Below are positions 37,101 to 43,796 of a stretch of 64,000 nucleotides of DNA, in pieces (the stretch's first letter is position 1; the number at the start of each line of letters is the position of its first letter). The DNA comes from Cordilura impudica (lineage: Eukaryota; Arthropoda; Insecta; Diptera; Scathophagidae). The position numbers and the translations under genes are program-made. The notes under the pieces are model-generated. The model was given only the letters and a program-made list of their open reading frames with translations, did not search any database and was not told where the DNA came from. The DNA lies in contig OY821517.1 of the NCBI GenBank assembly GCA_963682025.1, positions 334,161,144 to 334,225,143 on the forward strand. Direction: 5' to 3'.

Positions 37101-40100
37101 CGTTTACGACTTTTCCGTCAACCATGGTCGGGTGGAGCTCGTAATTGCATTCAATATATTTTCCTTCTCCAATTTGCAGCTTTGTAGGCTTAATCTTGCT
37201 TATTTGTTCTTCAATGTCCTTCACCGTGGTCCTTATGAGTTCTGCCGATTCCCTTGCAAACTGAAACATTATTGGCGGCAATAATGCACTGATGACGGAC
37301 GTGGATTTTTCCAGTGTAGGGAAACATCAGATTTTAGCCGCAAAGGAACAACAGATGCCATAAACATATTTCCGTCCGATATTGTAGCGTCATCGGAAGA
37401 TATCCTTTGCTTATAAACGCTTTGTCCGGATGATCCATCGCAGCCCCATTTGCTGATCAATGTCAGTTTCTCAGGAAGAATTTTCACCTCATTTTCAGGT
37501 AGACTCTCCAACAACCGTTTTGCTGTATGGCCCATGAGATCCTGCAGATTGGCTTTCACAGAGACTTCCGTAAACTCCGTATGCAGTGGTCGTGAATTTA
37601 TTTTGGCTTGCGTAATATGCTTGTATCCTGGTAAAACGTCAGCCCCGTGTCGCATCAAGAATGCCCGTAGTATCTCATATTTTTCTTTGGAAAGTTGTAA
37701 GTCCATAAATAAGGCCAAGGCTTCTTCGGAACCATACTTTTTAATGTGTGCGTTTGTGGGCGTGGGAATGCTTTCCTTAATCCTTTTTAGTCGCAGTGGG
37801 CTTGCATCAGCAACAGATTTTGTAATCTGCGACCTAACTCTTTCACTATCCTTTGTATATTTAATAGACAGCGCGTCCGATAAATGCTTCGTGGTCAAGT
37901 CATTGGTGGCATCGGCAAGTTTCCTCTTTCTTGTGAAAATTGAACACTCCTCAATACTTTTTTTGGCCTTCCTTTTGCTCCTCCGGTTGATGTCGTGGGT
38001 TTATCTACTGCCAATATATCCAGGATAGTGTCTTCATTAAGCCAGTCCTCGTATTTGGAGTTGAAGTTCTGAATGGTTCGATTAGATTTCACCCATTTTG
38101 CCTTAATATTTGCATATATCAGATAAAAATTATTTTTTATAATTTCGCTTCTCTCAATATTTTCGTATAAGCTATCAAGTTCTAAAGCAGCTTCCGTGAA
38201 AAACTTTGGTGTGGTTGACCTTCTAAACAGTTCAAATAATTTTAAATTGTTCAACGCATTGTTTTCAGTACTTAAATTGTTTAACGCCATGGTTTCAGTA
38301 CTTGTTGCGCCAACTTTCAGTCGTAGACTAATCCAGGTATTATGCTTATTTTGCCAGGCTTATGCTACCATGCCTAAAAATTTACCTGTTCCCTGCATAC
38401 ATATGGATTTAGGCTGAATTATGCAATTTTGATATTATGCTCGTGTCTAAATAAGATTTGTGCCTACCTGGAGGGACCATAAGTCAATATTGTTCTTGAC
38501 CATTTGTACTCCAAAGTAATTTTTAAGTGAGGTGCGTACCTGCGAATTTCAATGAGTAGTTTTTTGTGCATCCTGTGTCTGTAACAGAATATTGGGAGTA
38601 GACTTTGGCAGAGGCTCACAGTTAGACAACCGACTTAAAATGCAATTTTCAAACTATTAGATCAAACTACTCTCAGTCAAAACATGTAAGGGATGCACGC
38701 CATACAATTTCTGCAACCATGTCTTTTTAACCTTTTTTACCTCTAGAAGCCACGTACGGGCAGATAAAACCTTTTGAATTATGTAAAGAAATAATCAAAG
38801 AACATGTTTTGCAAATATGGCAAATATAGAAAAATATAGATTTTTTTTATTTTCCGTCAAAGTTGAAAAATAGTGAAAAAACGGATAGTTTTTAAATAGT
38901 TACCAGGAGAAACACAAAGCAAACAGTTAATTTTTTTTTTTATCATTATACATTTAATAAATACATCAATCATTGCAAACAAAAAATAAGGCGATTCGTA
39001 ACCTATTTTTCGTGATATTGCACCTGAAATCGCAACAAATTGACTAAAAATTGTGTGTTTTTTGAAAACCGAAAGTCGGTCAACTTTGAACGGTTATATC
39101 TTCTAAACTAAAAATATGATATTATTAAGAGTAGCATATTTGAAATCGTTGAAAAGTTTCCTATGGGTTTATTCAAAACTTCGTCGGCGCACATGAAAAT
39201 TTTGATTTTTGCAACCTCGTTTGCTCTACGGGCGCCACTGTGCGTCAGTTCATATGGAACCCACTTTCACTGTTTTGAATCATTCCCAATGATTTTAAAC
39301 GATCTAGAATTGTTTATTGAGTCACTCCTAATGTAAGGGCAAAATCTTCTGGCGTTTGCCACGAATCTCGATCCAATAATCCTTCCGATTCCACGTTTTG
39401 ATATACTACCGCTACATACCTTCTCTTCGATGTCAAATTCACCGTTTTCTTTAATTTGAAAAAAACACGCCGACTTCTCTCACAAACAATTGATGCACCT
39501 CAGATGCAGAATTCTTCATATTAAAGAAGAAAATCAACAGTTCTCGAAAATGACGCTTATTAGCTTGAAAAACTCGACATTTTCGCACGATTCTGATAAT
39601 AAGTTCGTTAATATTTCAAGTTTATGTTGTGGACAGGTGACCAACCTTACATTAAGACTTTTTACAGCTAAAATTTTAACATAACTTACTGGTGGCGCAA
39701 TCTTTTGTCAAACGGCGGAAAATTATTTAACTATAGTTTAACTACATTAAATTTAGCTAATAGTTTTAAGGTATTAGACAGACCTTTACCTTACTTTAGT
39801 TAAATTCACGAATTGCAACGCTTTCGCCAAAGATATGTGTTATTTAACTATAGTTTAACTAAACTAAGCTTACGGACATATCAAAAATTCGGCCTTGGTC
39901 AAATATTTTTAAGCTATAAGACCGAGCTTTACCTTAGTCTACTTAAATTCACGTACTATAACGCTTTTTTTTATAAGTTATAAGTATTAACAATCTGAGT
40001 TTAACTAAACTAAGATTAACTGACATCCCAAAAACTCGGCATTTATTCTATATGATTTTTTATTCTACCCATCTACTCTTGATGGCAAATTGCCTCACTT

Positions 40101-41205
40101 GCTAAATCGATCAACTCTACTTTTTGATTTATGAAAATTTCACTGTCAAAGCTCTTGACTGACTGTTTATGATGTTACTCATTATTAGAGAAATTTATTT
40201 TGAATATTCTCAGTTAGACGTCAATCAAGCGCTTTGACATTAAAATTTTCATAAATCAGAAAGTGAAGTTAATCGATTTGGCAACTGAGCCATTCAATTA
40301 ATACTCACATTTCACCAATTAAATAATCTATTTTTAGCGATGATCTTCAAACGACTGGCAGTGACAATTGTACTTTCAACAAAGAACACAAGGAATTGGG
40401 CAAAGGAGATTTCACGAAAATCCCTAACGGTGTCAACGGTGTTGAGGATCGTATGTCTGTGGTTTGGGAAAATGGTGTCCATGCCGGTTTATTAGATCCC
40501 TGTCGTTTTGTTGCTGTAACTAGTACAAACTCAGCTAAAATTTTCAATCTATATCCACAAAAAGGCCTTATTGCTGTTGGTTCTGATGCTGATGTAGTCA
40601 TTTGGAATCCAAATGCTACACGCACTATTTCCAAGGATACCCACTATCATAAATGTGATTTTAATATATTTGAGGGTATGGTGTGTCATGGTGTACCTGA
40701 AACGGTATTGGTACGCGGTCGTATTTGTGTTGAGGATGGTCTTGTGCGAGTAGCTGAGGGTTTTGGCCGGTTTTTGAATACGCCCCTAAGGCCGCCATTC
40801 GTTTATGATGTAATGGACGGTGTACTACCGGCTGACGAGGAGAGTAGTGGCCAGAAACATGATGAACAGCTAAATGGAAATACTAAAAAACTGGCTACGG
40901 TTGCATTGGACAAAGAGATAACCCATCAAGCTCCCATTTCAAGAACTCTAGCCAACAATATGCCAACTAGCCCTGCAATAGCTAGTAGCCCTCCTGGTCG
41001 TGGTCTTGTTCCCGGCTGCCGTAATATGCAAGAAACTACATTTTCTCTTACTGGTAAATTTATTAAGTCTAACTTAATTTTTCTAAATAGATTTTTGTTA
41101 AAGAAAAAATTCGAATTTTTTACAGAGGACCTTGAGAAGGGAGGCCCTCGTTCATCTATAAAAGTTCATAATCCTCCTGGTGGTAGATCATCAGGTTTCT
41201 GGTAG
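16108..41205 (+). CDS. CRMP: Dihydropyrimidinase/CRMP-family gene, complete, 8 coding exons
   Basis: The eight exons join in phase (48+95+191+275+147+239+716+80 nt) to give 596 residues and a TAG stop. The family hydrolyses 5,6-dihydropyrimidines in the cytosol (second step of pyrimidine breakdown); CRMPs are inactive relatives acting in neurons. All zinc ligands are visible: H80 and H82 (DPHTHF), K172 (NSFKMFM, the lysine carbamylated in active enzymes), H205 (QVHAENGD), H261 (YVVHVMSK) and D341 (TGSDNCTF). [16 protein letters not shown] and [16 protein letters not shown] are near-universal DHP blocks. The tail is the insect CRMP-type extension. The start is chosen because [12 protein letters not shown] matches the Drosophila N-terminus I remember ([12 protein letters not shown]). 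I infer an active dihydropyrimidinase. An upstream paralogue ends at 2316. Confidence 0.93.
16213..16307 (+). CDS. CRMP: Exon 2 of DHP/CRMP gene
   Basis: Thirty-one codons plus two bases ([17 protein letters not shown]...IEDGII, K split), the N-terminal beta-sandwich strand of the amidohydrolase fold. Acceptor TTTTTTAG, donor GTGAGT. The following intron is 10,760 bp and full of transposons. Confidence 0.93.
16483..17498 (+). mobile_element. F2 repeat split by an F1 copy
   Basis: The F2 5' end (AACAAGTAAG, 16483) and body up to about 16600 are separated from the F2 3' half (17155-17498, ending GTGGTGTGCAGGGTATAT) by an F1 copy. The F1 is recognised by TAGTCGGCTAGACCGATACC and the CCGTCCGTCCGTCCGTCTGT tract near 17070. 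F2 also carries its own CAGACAGACAGACGGACGG tract at 17312-17350. Confidence 0.65.
17655..18262 (+). mobile_element. F1 repeat, 5'-decayed
   Basis: It matches other F1 copies from GAGACTCTATCTTATAGGTCC through TTTGAGAAAAACCTGTGCAA to GACTCAGCAAATGATGTGCA. The palindromic end is lost and the GTCY tract is reduced to GACACAGACTGACGG. Confidence 0.6.
18262..18632 (-). mobile_element. F2 repeat, reverse orientation, internally deleted
   Basis: On the minus strand it begins AACAAGTAAGAGTGTTAAAT, followed by TTCGGCTATGGTGCACC (decayed palindrome) and TTTGATACCCTCCAC. It shares ATTAAGTTTATCAAATTATT and AATCGGGCATCATTG with the copy at 41663-42166. Confidence 0.65.
18633..19251. other. AT-rich intronic sequence
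   Basis: No gene or named repeat is seen. Several TTTTGGCGATTTTT phrases at 18940-19085 suggest a short decayed satellite. The last eight bases are the hAT target duplication. Confidence 0.35.
19711..19995 (+). pseudogene. hAT transposase C-terminal dimerisation domain
   Basis: The open frame contains [20 protein letters not shown], then [19 protein letters not shown], which is the hAT family C-terminal dimerisation motif (a hydrophobic stretch, then ERxFS and K-R-NR). The catalytic domain and zinc finger are absent, so it cannot be an active transposase. It lies inside the hAT ends described above. Confidence 0.82.
20110..21261 (-). mobile_element. F3 Helitron-like element, split by F1
   Basis: On the minus strand it starts TCTATAATATTAATAGGC and ends GGCTGGAATCTGCTAG, with A before and T after, as Helitrons require. 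A hairpin (CTCGAATTTCGAG) sits about 12 bases before the CTAG end. The sequence is continuous with the uninterrupted copy at 52644-53009 once the F1 at 20294-21066 is removed. Confidence 0.8.
20294..21066 (-). mobile_element. F1 repeat nested in F3
   Basis: It reads (+) from ATACCCTATACCACTATGTG to GACTATAATTTTCTTACTTG. Comparison with the empty F3 copy at 52644-53009 fixes the junctions and shows AATT on both sides (20290-20293, 21067-21070), suggesting a 4-bp target duplication. A CCGTCCGTCCGTCTGTGTG tract lies at 20430-20448. Confidence 0.78.
21514..22122. other. AT-rich intronic sequence
   Basis: A 91-codon open frame (21888-22163) has no family I recognise and runs into the F3 end. I do not call it a gene. 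Confidence 0.35.
22589..25652 (-). mobile_element. F2-bounded composite insertion
   Basis: One end reads TATACCCTCCCTGCCAGTGT, the other GGAGGGTATCAAAGATTCGG with the palindrome TTCGGCACAGCCGAA and CTTACTTGTTTT. The interior is larger than other F2 copies. It includes a second repeat type with ATCACGATCGCGG and CAATCGGGCAGC (22735-23330) and about 2 kb of plain AT-rich DNA, so it has acquired further insertions. Confidence 0.6.
24330..24822. repeat. Possible MITE with interrupted inverted ends
   Basis: GATTAAGT at 24330 and TTAACGATAGTCGA just inside are mirrored by TCGACTGTCGTTAAG and ACTTAATC at 24778-24822. The spacing within each arm differs, so this is tentative. Confidence 0.35.
25835..27067. 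other. AT-rich intronic sequence
   Basis: No repeat or exon is recognised. The region ends in the TTATTTTCAG acceptor of exon 3. Confidence 0.4.
27068..27258 (+). CDS. CRMP: Exon 3 of DHP/CRMP gene (HxH metal site)
   Basis: Completes K48 and encodes residues to I111, including [10 protein letters not shown] with metal ligands H80 and H82, then [17 protein letters not shown]. Acceptor TTTTCAG, donor GTTAGT, then a 58-bp intron. Against the mammalian HTHMQFPF, this copy has HTHFQLKF, a small change next to the active site. Confidence 0.95.
27317..27591 (+). CDS. CRMP: Exon 4 of DHP/CRMP gene (lysine ligand)
   Basis: Encodes [36 protein letters not shown] and [16 protein letters not shown]172 is the lysine carbamylated to bridge the two zinc ions in active dihydropyrimidinases. 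Acceptor AACAG, donor GTGAGT, then a 69-bp intron. Confidence 0.95.
27661..27807 (+). CDS. CRMP: Exon 5 of DHP/CRMP gene (His ligand)
   Basis: Forty-nine codons in phase 0: VHAENGD with ligand H205, [12 protein letters not shown] and [12 protein letters not shown]. Acceptor TTTTTTCAG, donor GTAATT (weaker than the others). The next intron is 6324 bp. Confidence 0.95.
27978..29130 (+). mobile_element. F4 Helitron-like element with six ~140-bp tandem units
   Basis: It starts A|TCTATACTAATATTATAAAG, followed by TTTGTTTG repeats and GGAGGTAATCTCCGTAACTA, a Helitron-type 5' end. Six degenerate units start near 28145, 28293, 28432, 28565, 28708 and 28850, each with a GAGAGCTTTG-like and a GGGCGTGGCACC-like block. 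They are followed by AAAATCGCCAAAATC-type short repeats (29040-29130). No CTAG end is found, so the 3' limit is approximate. Confidence 0.65.
29354..29798 (+). mobile_element. F4 Helitron-like element, short complete copy
   Basis: Starts A|TCTATACTAACATAATAAAG and ends AGCGAAGCACACCGGG...GCATCTAG|T. It has TC and CTAG termini in an A/T target, and the short hairpin GTGTAGCGAAGCACAC just before the end. It is 445 bp with two of the tandem units of the larger copy and no coding sequence. Confidence 0.8.
29799..30201. other. Unassigned intronic sequence
   Basis: No repeat or exon is recognised in these 400 bp between an F4 and an F1 copy. Confidence 0.35.
30202..30926 (+). mobile_element. F1 repeat copy
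   Basis: Starts AAACAAGAAAATTATAGACG with a slightly damaged palindrome, then GATACCCTATACCATGCG. It has CAGACCGACAGACGGACGGA at 30785-30804 and ends CCACATTGTGGTATAGGG. Confidence 0.75.
31205..32900 (+). pseudogene. Helitron helicase remnant (PIF1-like)
   Basis: Frame-shifting pieces follow the order of Helitron helicases: [13 protein letters not shown] and [20 protein letters not shown] (31300-31460), APVGTGKT Walker A (about 31858-31881), [20 protein letters not shown] with the Walker B region (32050-32105), [11 protein letters not shown] and [11 protein letters not shown] (32578-32690). The family unwinds DNA during rolling-circle transposition. The N-terminal replication-initiator domain is not seen. 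Many stops and frame changes make it dead. It shares an intron with non-autonomous F4 elements, but I cannot show that it belonged to them. Confidence 0.82.
33010..33835 (+). pseudogene. Mariner transposase remnant
   Basis: Broken frames give [10 protein letters not shown] (helix-turn-helix region, about 33200), then [16 protein letters not shown] (33390-33440), a classic mariner segment before the second Asp, and PCDFWLF (about 33637) in place of the third-Asp PxDFxLF motif. The TEETW-like first catalytic region is damaged. No inverted ends are found. Confidence 0.78.
34132..34370 (+). CDS. CRMP: Exon 6 of DHP/CRMP gene, DHP-like version
   Basis: Seventy-nine codons plus two bases: [16 protein letters not shown] (ligand H261), [42 protein letters not shown], with N332 split. 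GTDGTH and [10 protein letters not shown] follow mammalian dihydropyrimidinase closely. As I recall, this is the region that Drosophila supplies from two alternative exons. The acceptor (CATGAAACCAAAAG) has almost no pyrimidine tract; the donor GTAAGT is perfect. Confidence 0.93.
34371..35199 (+). other. Intron 6, 5' part
   Basis: No exon. It contains a decayed repeat with GGTTGGTTGGTTTAACTAGC (34725-34750) and the passage shared with 1860-1970. TTTAACTAAA-type phrases recur at 39720-40030, beyond the mariner, suggesting that the mariner inserted into an older repeat. Confidence 0.4.
35948..35985 (+). other. Left Transib end: RSS-like heptamer, 22-bp spacer, nonamer-like block
   Basis: CACAGTG (35948-35954) is identical to the V(D)J recombination signal heptamer. 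After 22 bp comes GCAAAAATC (35977-35985), which agrees with the RSS nonamer ACAAAAACC at 7 of 9 positions. Confidence 0.85.
36261..38290 (-). pseudogene. Transib transposase, four frame breaks
   Basis: In order: an N-terminal region from [10 protein letters not shown] (38290) with [24 protein letters not shown] with the first likely catalytic Asp; [32 protein letters not shown] with the second Asp; a CPICKK zinc-binding pair; [12 protein letters not shown]; then [28 protein letters not shown] with the likely third acidic residue, and [10 protein letters not shown]. These are Transib motifs shared with the RAG1 core. Breaks: a frame change near 37920; one base lost in the CCGCC run near 37275; a TAA at 36784-36786; and a frame change near 36730. 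The motifs are otherwise well kept, so inactivation is fairly recent. Confidence 0.88.
39204..39242 (-). other. Right Transib end: RSS-like heptamer, 23-bp spacer, nonamer-like block
   Basis: Reading inward, CACAGTG (39242-39236), a 23-bp spacer, then the same GCAAAAATC (39212-39204). The block GTTGCAAAAATCA is conserved between the two ends while most of the spacer is not. Confidence 0.85.
40091..40292. repeat. Foldback hairpin just upstream of exon 7
   Basis: The left arm (40091-40163) and right arm (40220-40292) are inverted copies of about 73 bp with roughly five in six bases matching. They share GATTTATGAAAATTT and TGTCAAAGC. The loop is 56 bp. The right arm ends 45 bp before the exon 7 acceptor. 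It is probably a small MITE. In RNA it would form a long stem beside the splice site. Confidence 0.75.
40338..41053 (+). CDS. CRMP: Exon 7 of DHP/CRMP gene
   Basis: Largest exon (716 nt). Completes N332, then [20 protein letters not shown] with ligand D341, [72 protein letters not shown] and [18 protein letters not shown]. After the catalytic domain comes the low-complexity, Ser/Pro-rich linker typical of the CRMP tail (about residues 485-570). Acceptor TTTTTAG, donor GTAAAT. Confidence 0.95.
41126..41205 (+). CDS. CRMP: Exon 8 (last) of DHP/CRMP gene
   Basis: Completes a G|AG codon and encodes [20 protein letters not shown] then RSSGFW and TAG. Same length and phase as the exon at 2237-2316. 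The preceding intron is 72 bp, a multiple of three, with no stop in frame, so its retention would insert 24 residues without breaking the protein. Confidence 0.93.
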
Positions 41206-41320
41206 AAAATGGTCGACAACGTATTTTAAACGAAATTAGTTTTAATCCATAATACGCATAATTTTTATGAATTTGTAACGAGAGAACACAATGATTACTC
41301 TCTCGTTGCGTTCTCTCGTT

Positions 41321-41326
41321 AATAAA
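41321..41326 (+). terminator. Polyadenylation signal of DHP/CRMP gene
   Basis: AATAAA 116 bp after the TAG stop. A run of 18 A follows about 25 bp later and is encoded in the genome. Confidence 0.6.
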
Positions 41327-41349
41327 GAGTTTCAAGTTTTTACTTGAAA

Positions 41350-41662
41350 TCAAAAAAAAAAAAAAAAAACATCTGATTCAAAACAGATGAAAACTTTTGG
41401 TAATAAAAAGAAATAAAAATAAAAAAAATGTTTTTAATGAAAAAATAATATTTCCGAGGGCTGGAATCTGCTAGTTATTGAATTAAAGAAGGGAAAAAGT
41501 ACAAATCCATTACAAAAAAAAAATGAATTTGTTTATTTGAATCATATTATCAAGTTTCTGTTAAGTTACCTCTAAAAATTTCGTTCGTGCCTTGTTTCTT
41601 ACTGGAAAAGTAAAAGAACACACACGCACACATTATTACAATTTTCTGGTCGCGTAATTTTT
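41350..41662. other. Short spacer with an F3 3' end
   Basis: CGAGGGCTGGAATCTGCTAG at 41455-41474 is the Helitron-like 3' end of F3 with the rest lost. Nothing else is recognised. Confidence 0.55.
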
Positions 41663-42166
41663 TGTACCCTCCACACCACTGAGCAGAGGGTATATATCAG
41701 TTAGTCAGTCCATTTGTAACGCGTCGAATGATGCATTTGCGATCCCCTAAAGTATTTATATTCTTGATCCTTATAAAAACTCGAGTCGATATAGCGATGT
41801 CCGTCTGTCCGTCTGTCTGTTGAAATCACGCTTACTCACAAAATAAACCATTTACTTGGGTAAAGTTATAATAATATTGTTTGTCATTATTTCGAGCAAG
41901 TTGCTATTGTAAATGGGGTATATCGGGCATCATTGTGCCGAGATTTGTCCATCAATATGAACCCACCTCTAAAAACTTTTAAAAATTCAACGTGTTTCTT
42001 GTAATAATTTAGTATTATTAAGTTTATCAAATTGTTTACATTTTCAAATATTTTGTTTTACGTTTGTTATAAACAGTTCGATAAGTCCAGATGCAATGTA
42101 AACGTAAAACCCATGTGGAGGGTATCAAATATTCGGCACAGCCGAATTAAATACTCTTACTTGTTT
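41663..42166 (-). mobile_element. F2 repeat, best-preserved complete copy
   Basis: Minus-strand 5' end AACAAGTAAGAGTATTTAAT, then the palindrome TTCGGCTGTGCCGAA and TTTGATACCCTCCAC. A GACAGACGGACAGACGGACA tract lies at 41801-41820. It ends AGTGGTGTGGAGGGTAC. About 500 bp, non-coding. Confidence 0.75.
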
Positions 42167-43444
42167 TATATATTTTAAATTTTAGGAGCATTTACTTTCT
42201 TACTTTCCCAAATTTCATTATTGGATACATATATTTTTGAGTGGAAGAGAACTCGAATAAAACTAATGTTGCACACACACACACTAACATATGTTTTTAT
42301 TTCTGCAGCTATCTTTTTTTAAATCTATATACATACATATATCTCTGGTCACAAGCGATAACCGCTTGAGTCGACTTAACAACAGTTTATATTTTCATGA
42401 AATCCCCATTTCTCTAACACTGTTTTTTAAAAAGTTATTAATGAAAATATACTGACCTAAGTCGTAATGAAGCCCCATTACATTTATATAAACAGTTATT
42501 TTGCTCGATAGCATGATTTTCGACTTAGGCGGCTAATGCTTGTGACCACAGATACATAAATTAGTTTTTTATAAAATGTTTTTTTATCATTATATTTATG
42601 TCTAAAGTACTATCACTATTGAGTCTTAAAATCACAACTTATGTGTCTGTCCATAAATTACTAATGGGTGTAGTCGTTCCTAAAAACGACGCAGGATTGT
42701 ACCACTGGGGGAGGCACATGCCATACAAATTAAAATGTATGGAGTGCAATGCAAATGAGAAATTTGAAACTTTGTTTGAGCCTATAGGTTCTTTATGGGT
42801 GTAGTAGAGACAAATATGGGCGGGATCAGATTAATCCGCTATGGATTTCTCGTACAAGGTAAATATACAATATCATATTTTTAAAATCTAAATATTATTA
42901 ACATCGTTACGAAAATATTGTTGTTCAAAACCTATTTACGAATATGGGCTATGTCGACACATATTTTGGCGGAAATTGCTAGTATTTACATAAATCAATA
43001 TTAAAATAAATTGAATTAGGTAAGAAATTTAATATAAACCCAAATTTTGTTAATTTTCTTATGACAGTTTATTATTTTAAAAAGATTTGGAGAAGATAAG
43101 AACAATTTTGATTCACTATTCCTTTATAACGTTCCAATTAGGGGTTAAATCCAAGTAATATTTCGACCTAGCACAATATATATTATTGCTTTTATTGGTG
43201 GTATTTTTTATTTGCGGCAATAAATCGCCATTAACAATAACGCTGCAAATAACAATAAATAATTAATCTAAATATTTCCCATACAAACAATTAATCATGC
43301 TTAACTTGTTAGTTGTTTATAAATGCTGATTTTCACCTGAAACGTTATCTGATATTAATTTTGTAGCCAATAATTATAAGTGGTAAATAAATGTACATAG
43401 AGCATATAAACTGTATTATATCCGTCTGAAAATAGAGACCAAAT
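42167..43444. other. AT-rich region with an F4 fragment
   Basis: Around 42665-42870 the phrases GGGAGGCACATGCCATACAA, GTTTGAGCCTATAGGTTCTT and TATGGGCGGGATCAGATTAA are those of the F4 tandem unit. A pair of CGCTTGAGTCGACTT-like and CGACTTAGGCGGCTAATGCT-like phrases at 42355-42545 may be decayed inverted ends. No gene is seen. Confidence 0.45.
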
Positions 43445-43796
43445 GGAGTAAAACTGTGTTCAATTTTCAATTAAATATTCTTCCTTTATTTACATATTTT
43501 AACAAATTTTGATATTTACATATGAGATCTTATCTTTACATATAGATATTGTAACAAATAATACATAGGATCTAAAGATATTAAATAGTTTTTATATTAT
43601 TTTTTAATGATTTTTAAAGGAAAATGGGAGGAAAAAAACCTTTATATGATTTAATAAATTTAAATACTATCTGAAAAATATTTATGTGCTTATAGGAGGT
43701 TTATTTGAAATAATAGACCTCTATAAACATATAATTTTCAATTTGGCGATTTCTTTTTAATTTTACGTTATTTTTCTTCATTCTCTTATCAGTGGG

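Larger units (their letters stand above)
35948..39242 (-). mobile_element. Transib transposon (RAG1-related), 3.3 kb, perfect TSD
   Basis: The element is 3295 bp. Its ends are CACAGTGGCGCC (left, 35948) and the inverse GGCGCCACTGTG (right, to 39242), flanked by the identical 5-mer CGTCA (35943-35947, 39243-39247). A 5-bp GC-rich target duplication and CACWRTG ends are Transib hallmarks, and the minus-strand frames encode a Transib transposase. It lies inside a mariner, itself in intron 6 of the DHP gene, and reads against the gene. Confidence 0.92.
35200..39700 (-). mobile_element. Mariner element split by a Transib
   Basis: Mariner coding sequence in minus orientation lies on both sides of the Transib. 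The 3' half (35200-35942) encodes [13 protein letters not shown] and [19 protein letters not shown] with WELLPHP. The 5' half (39248-39700) encodes [20 protein letters not shown] and LKSLGMIQ. Removing the Transib and one CGTCA rejoins the VPYEL region. Several stops make it inactive. Its outer limits are approximate because I could not find the inverted ends. Confidence 0.75.

Noticed and set aside
35948..39242. RSS-like ends as part of an immune receptor locus
   Set aside because: They are the termini of a transposon with its own transposase and target duplication; no receptor segments are present.
27808..40337. Second version of exon 6 (CRMP-type)
   Set aside because: Looked for a PLYVxxVMSK and GTD-bearing frame on the plus strand in introns 5 and 6 and found none; reading by eye could miss a very diverged copy.
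41350..41368. Genomic A-run after the polyadenylation signal, as a sign of a retrocopy
   Set aside because: The gene has seven introns with correct splice sites, so it is not retroposed; the A-run is coincidental.
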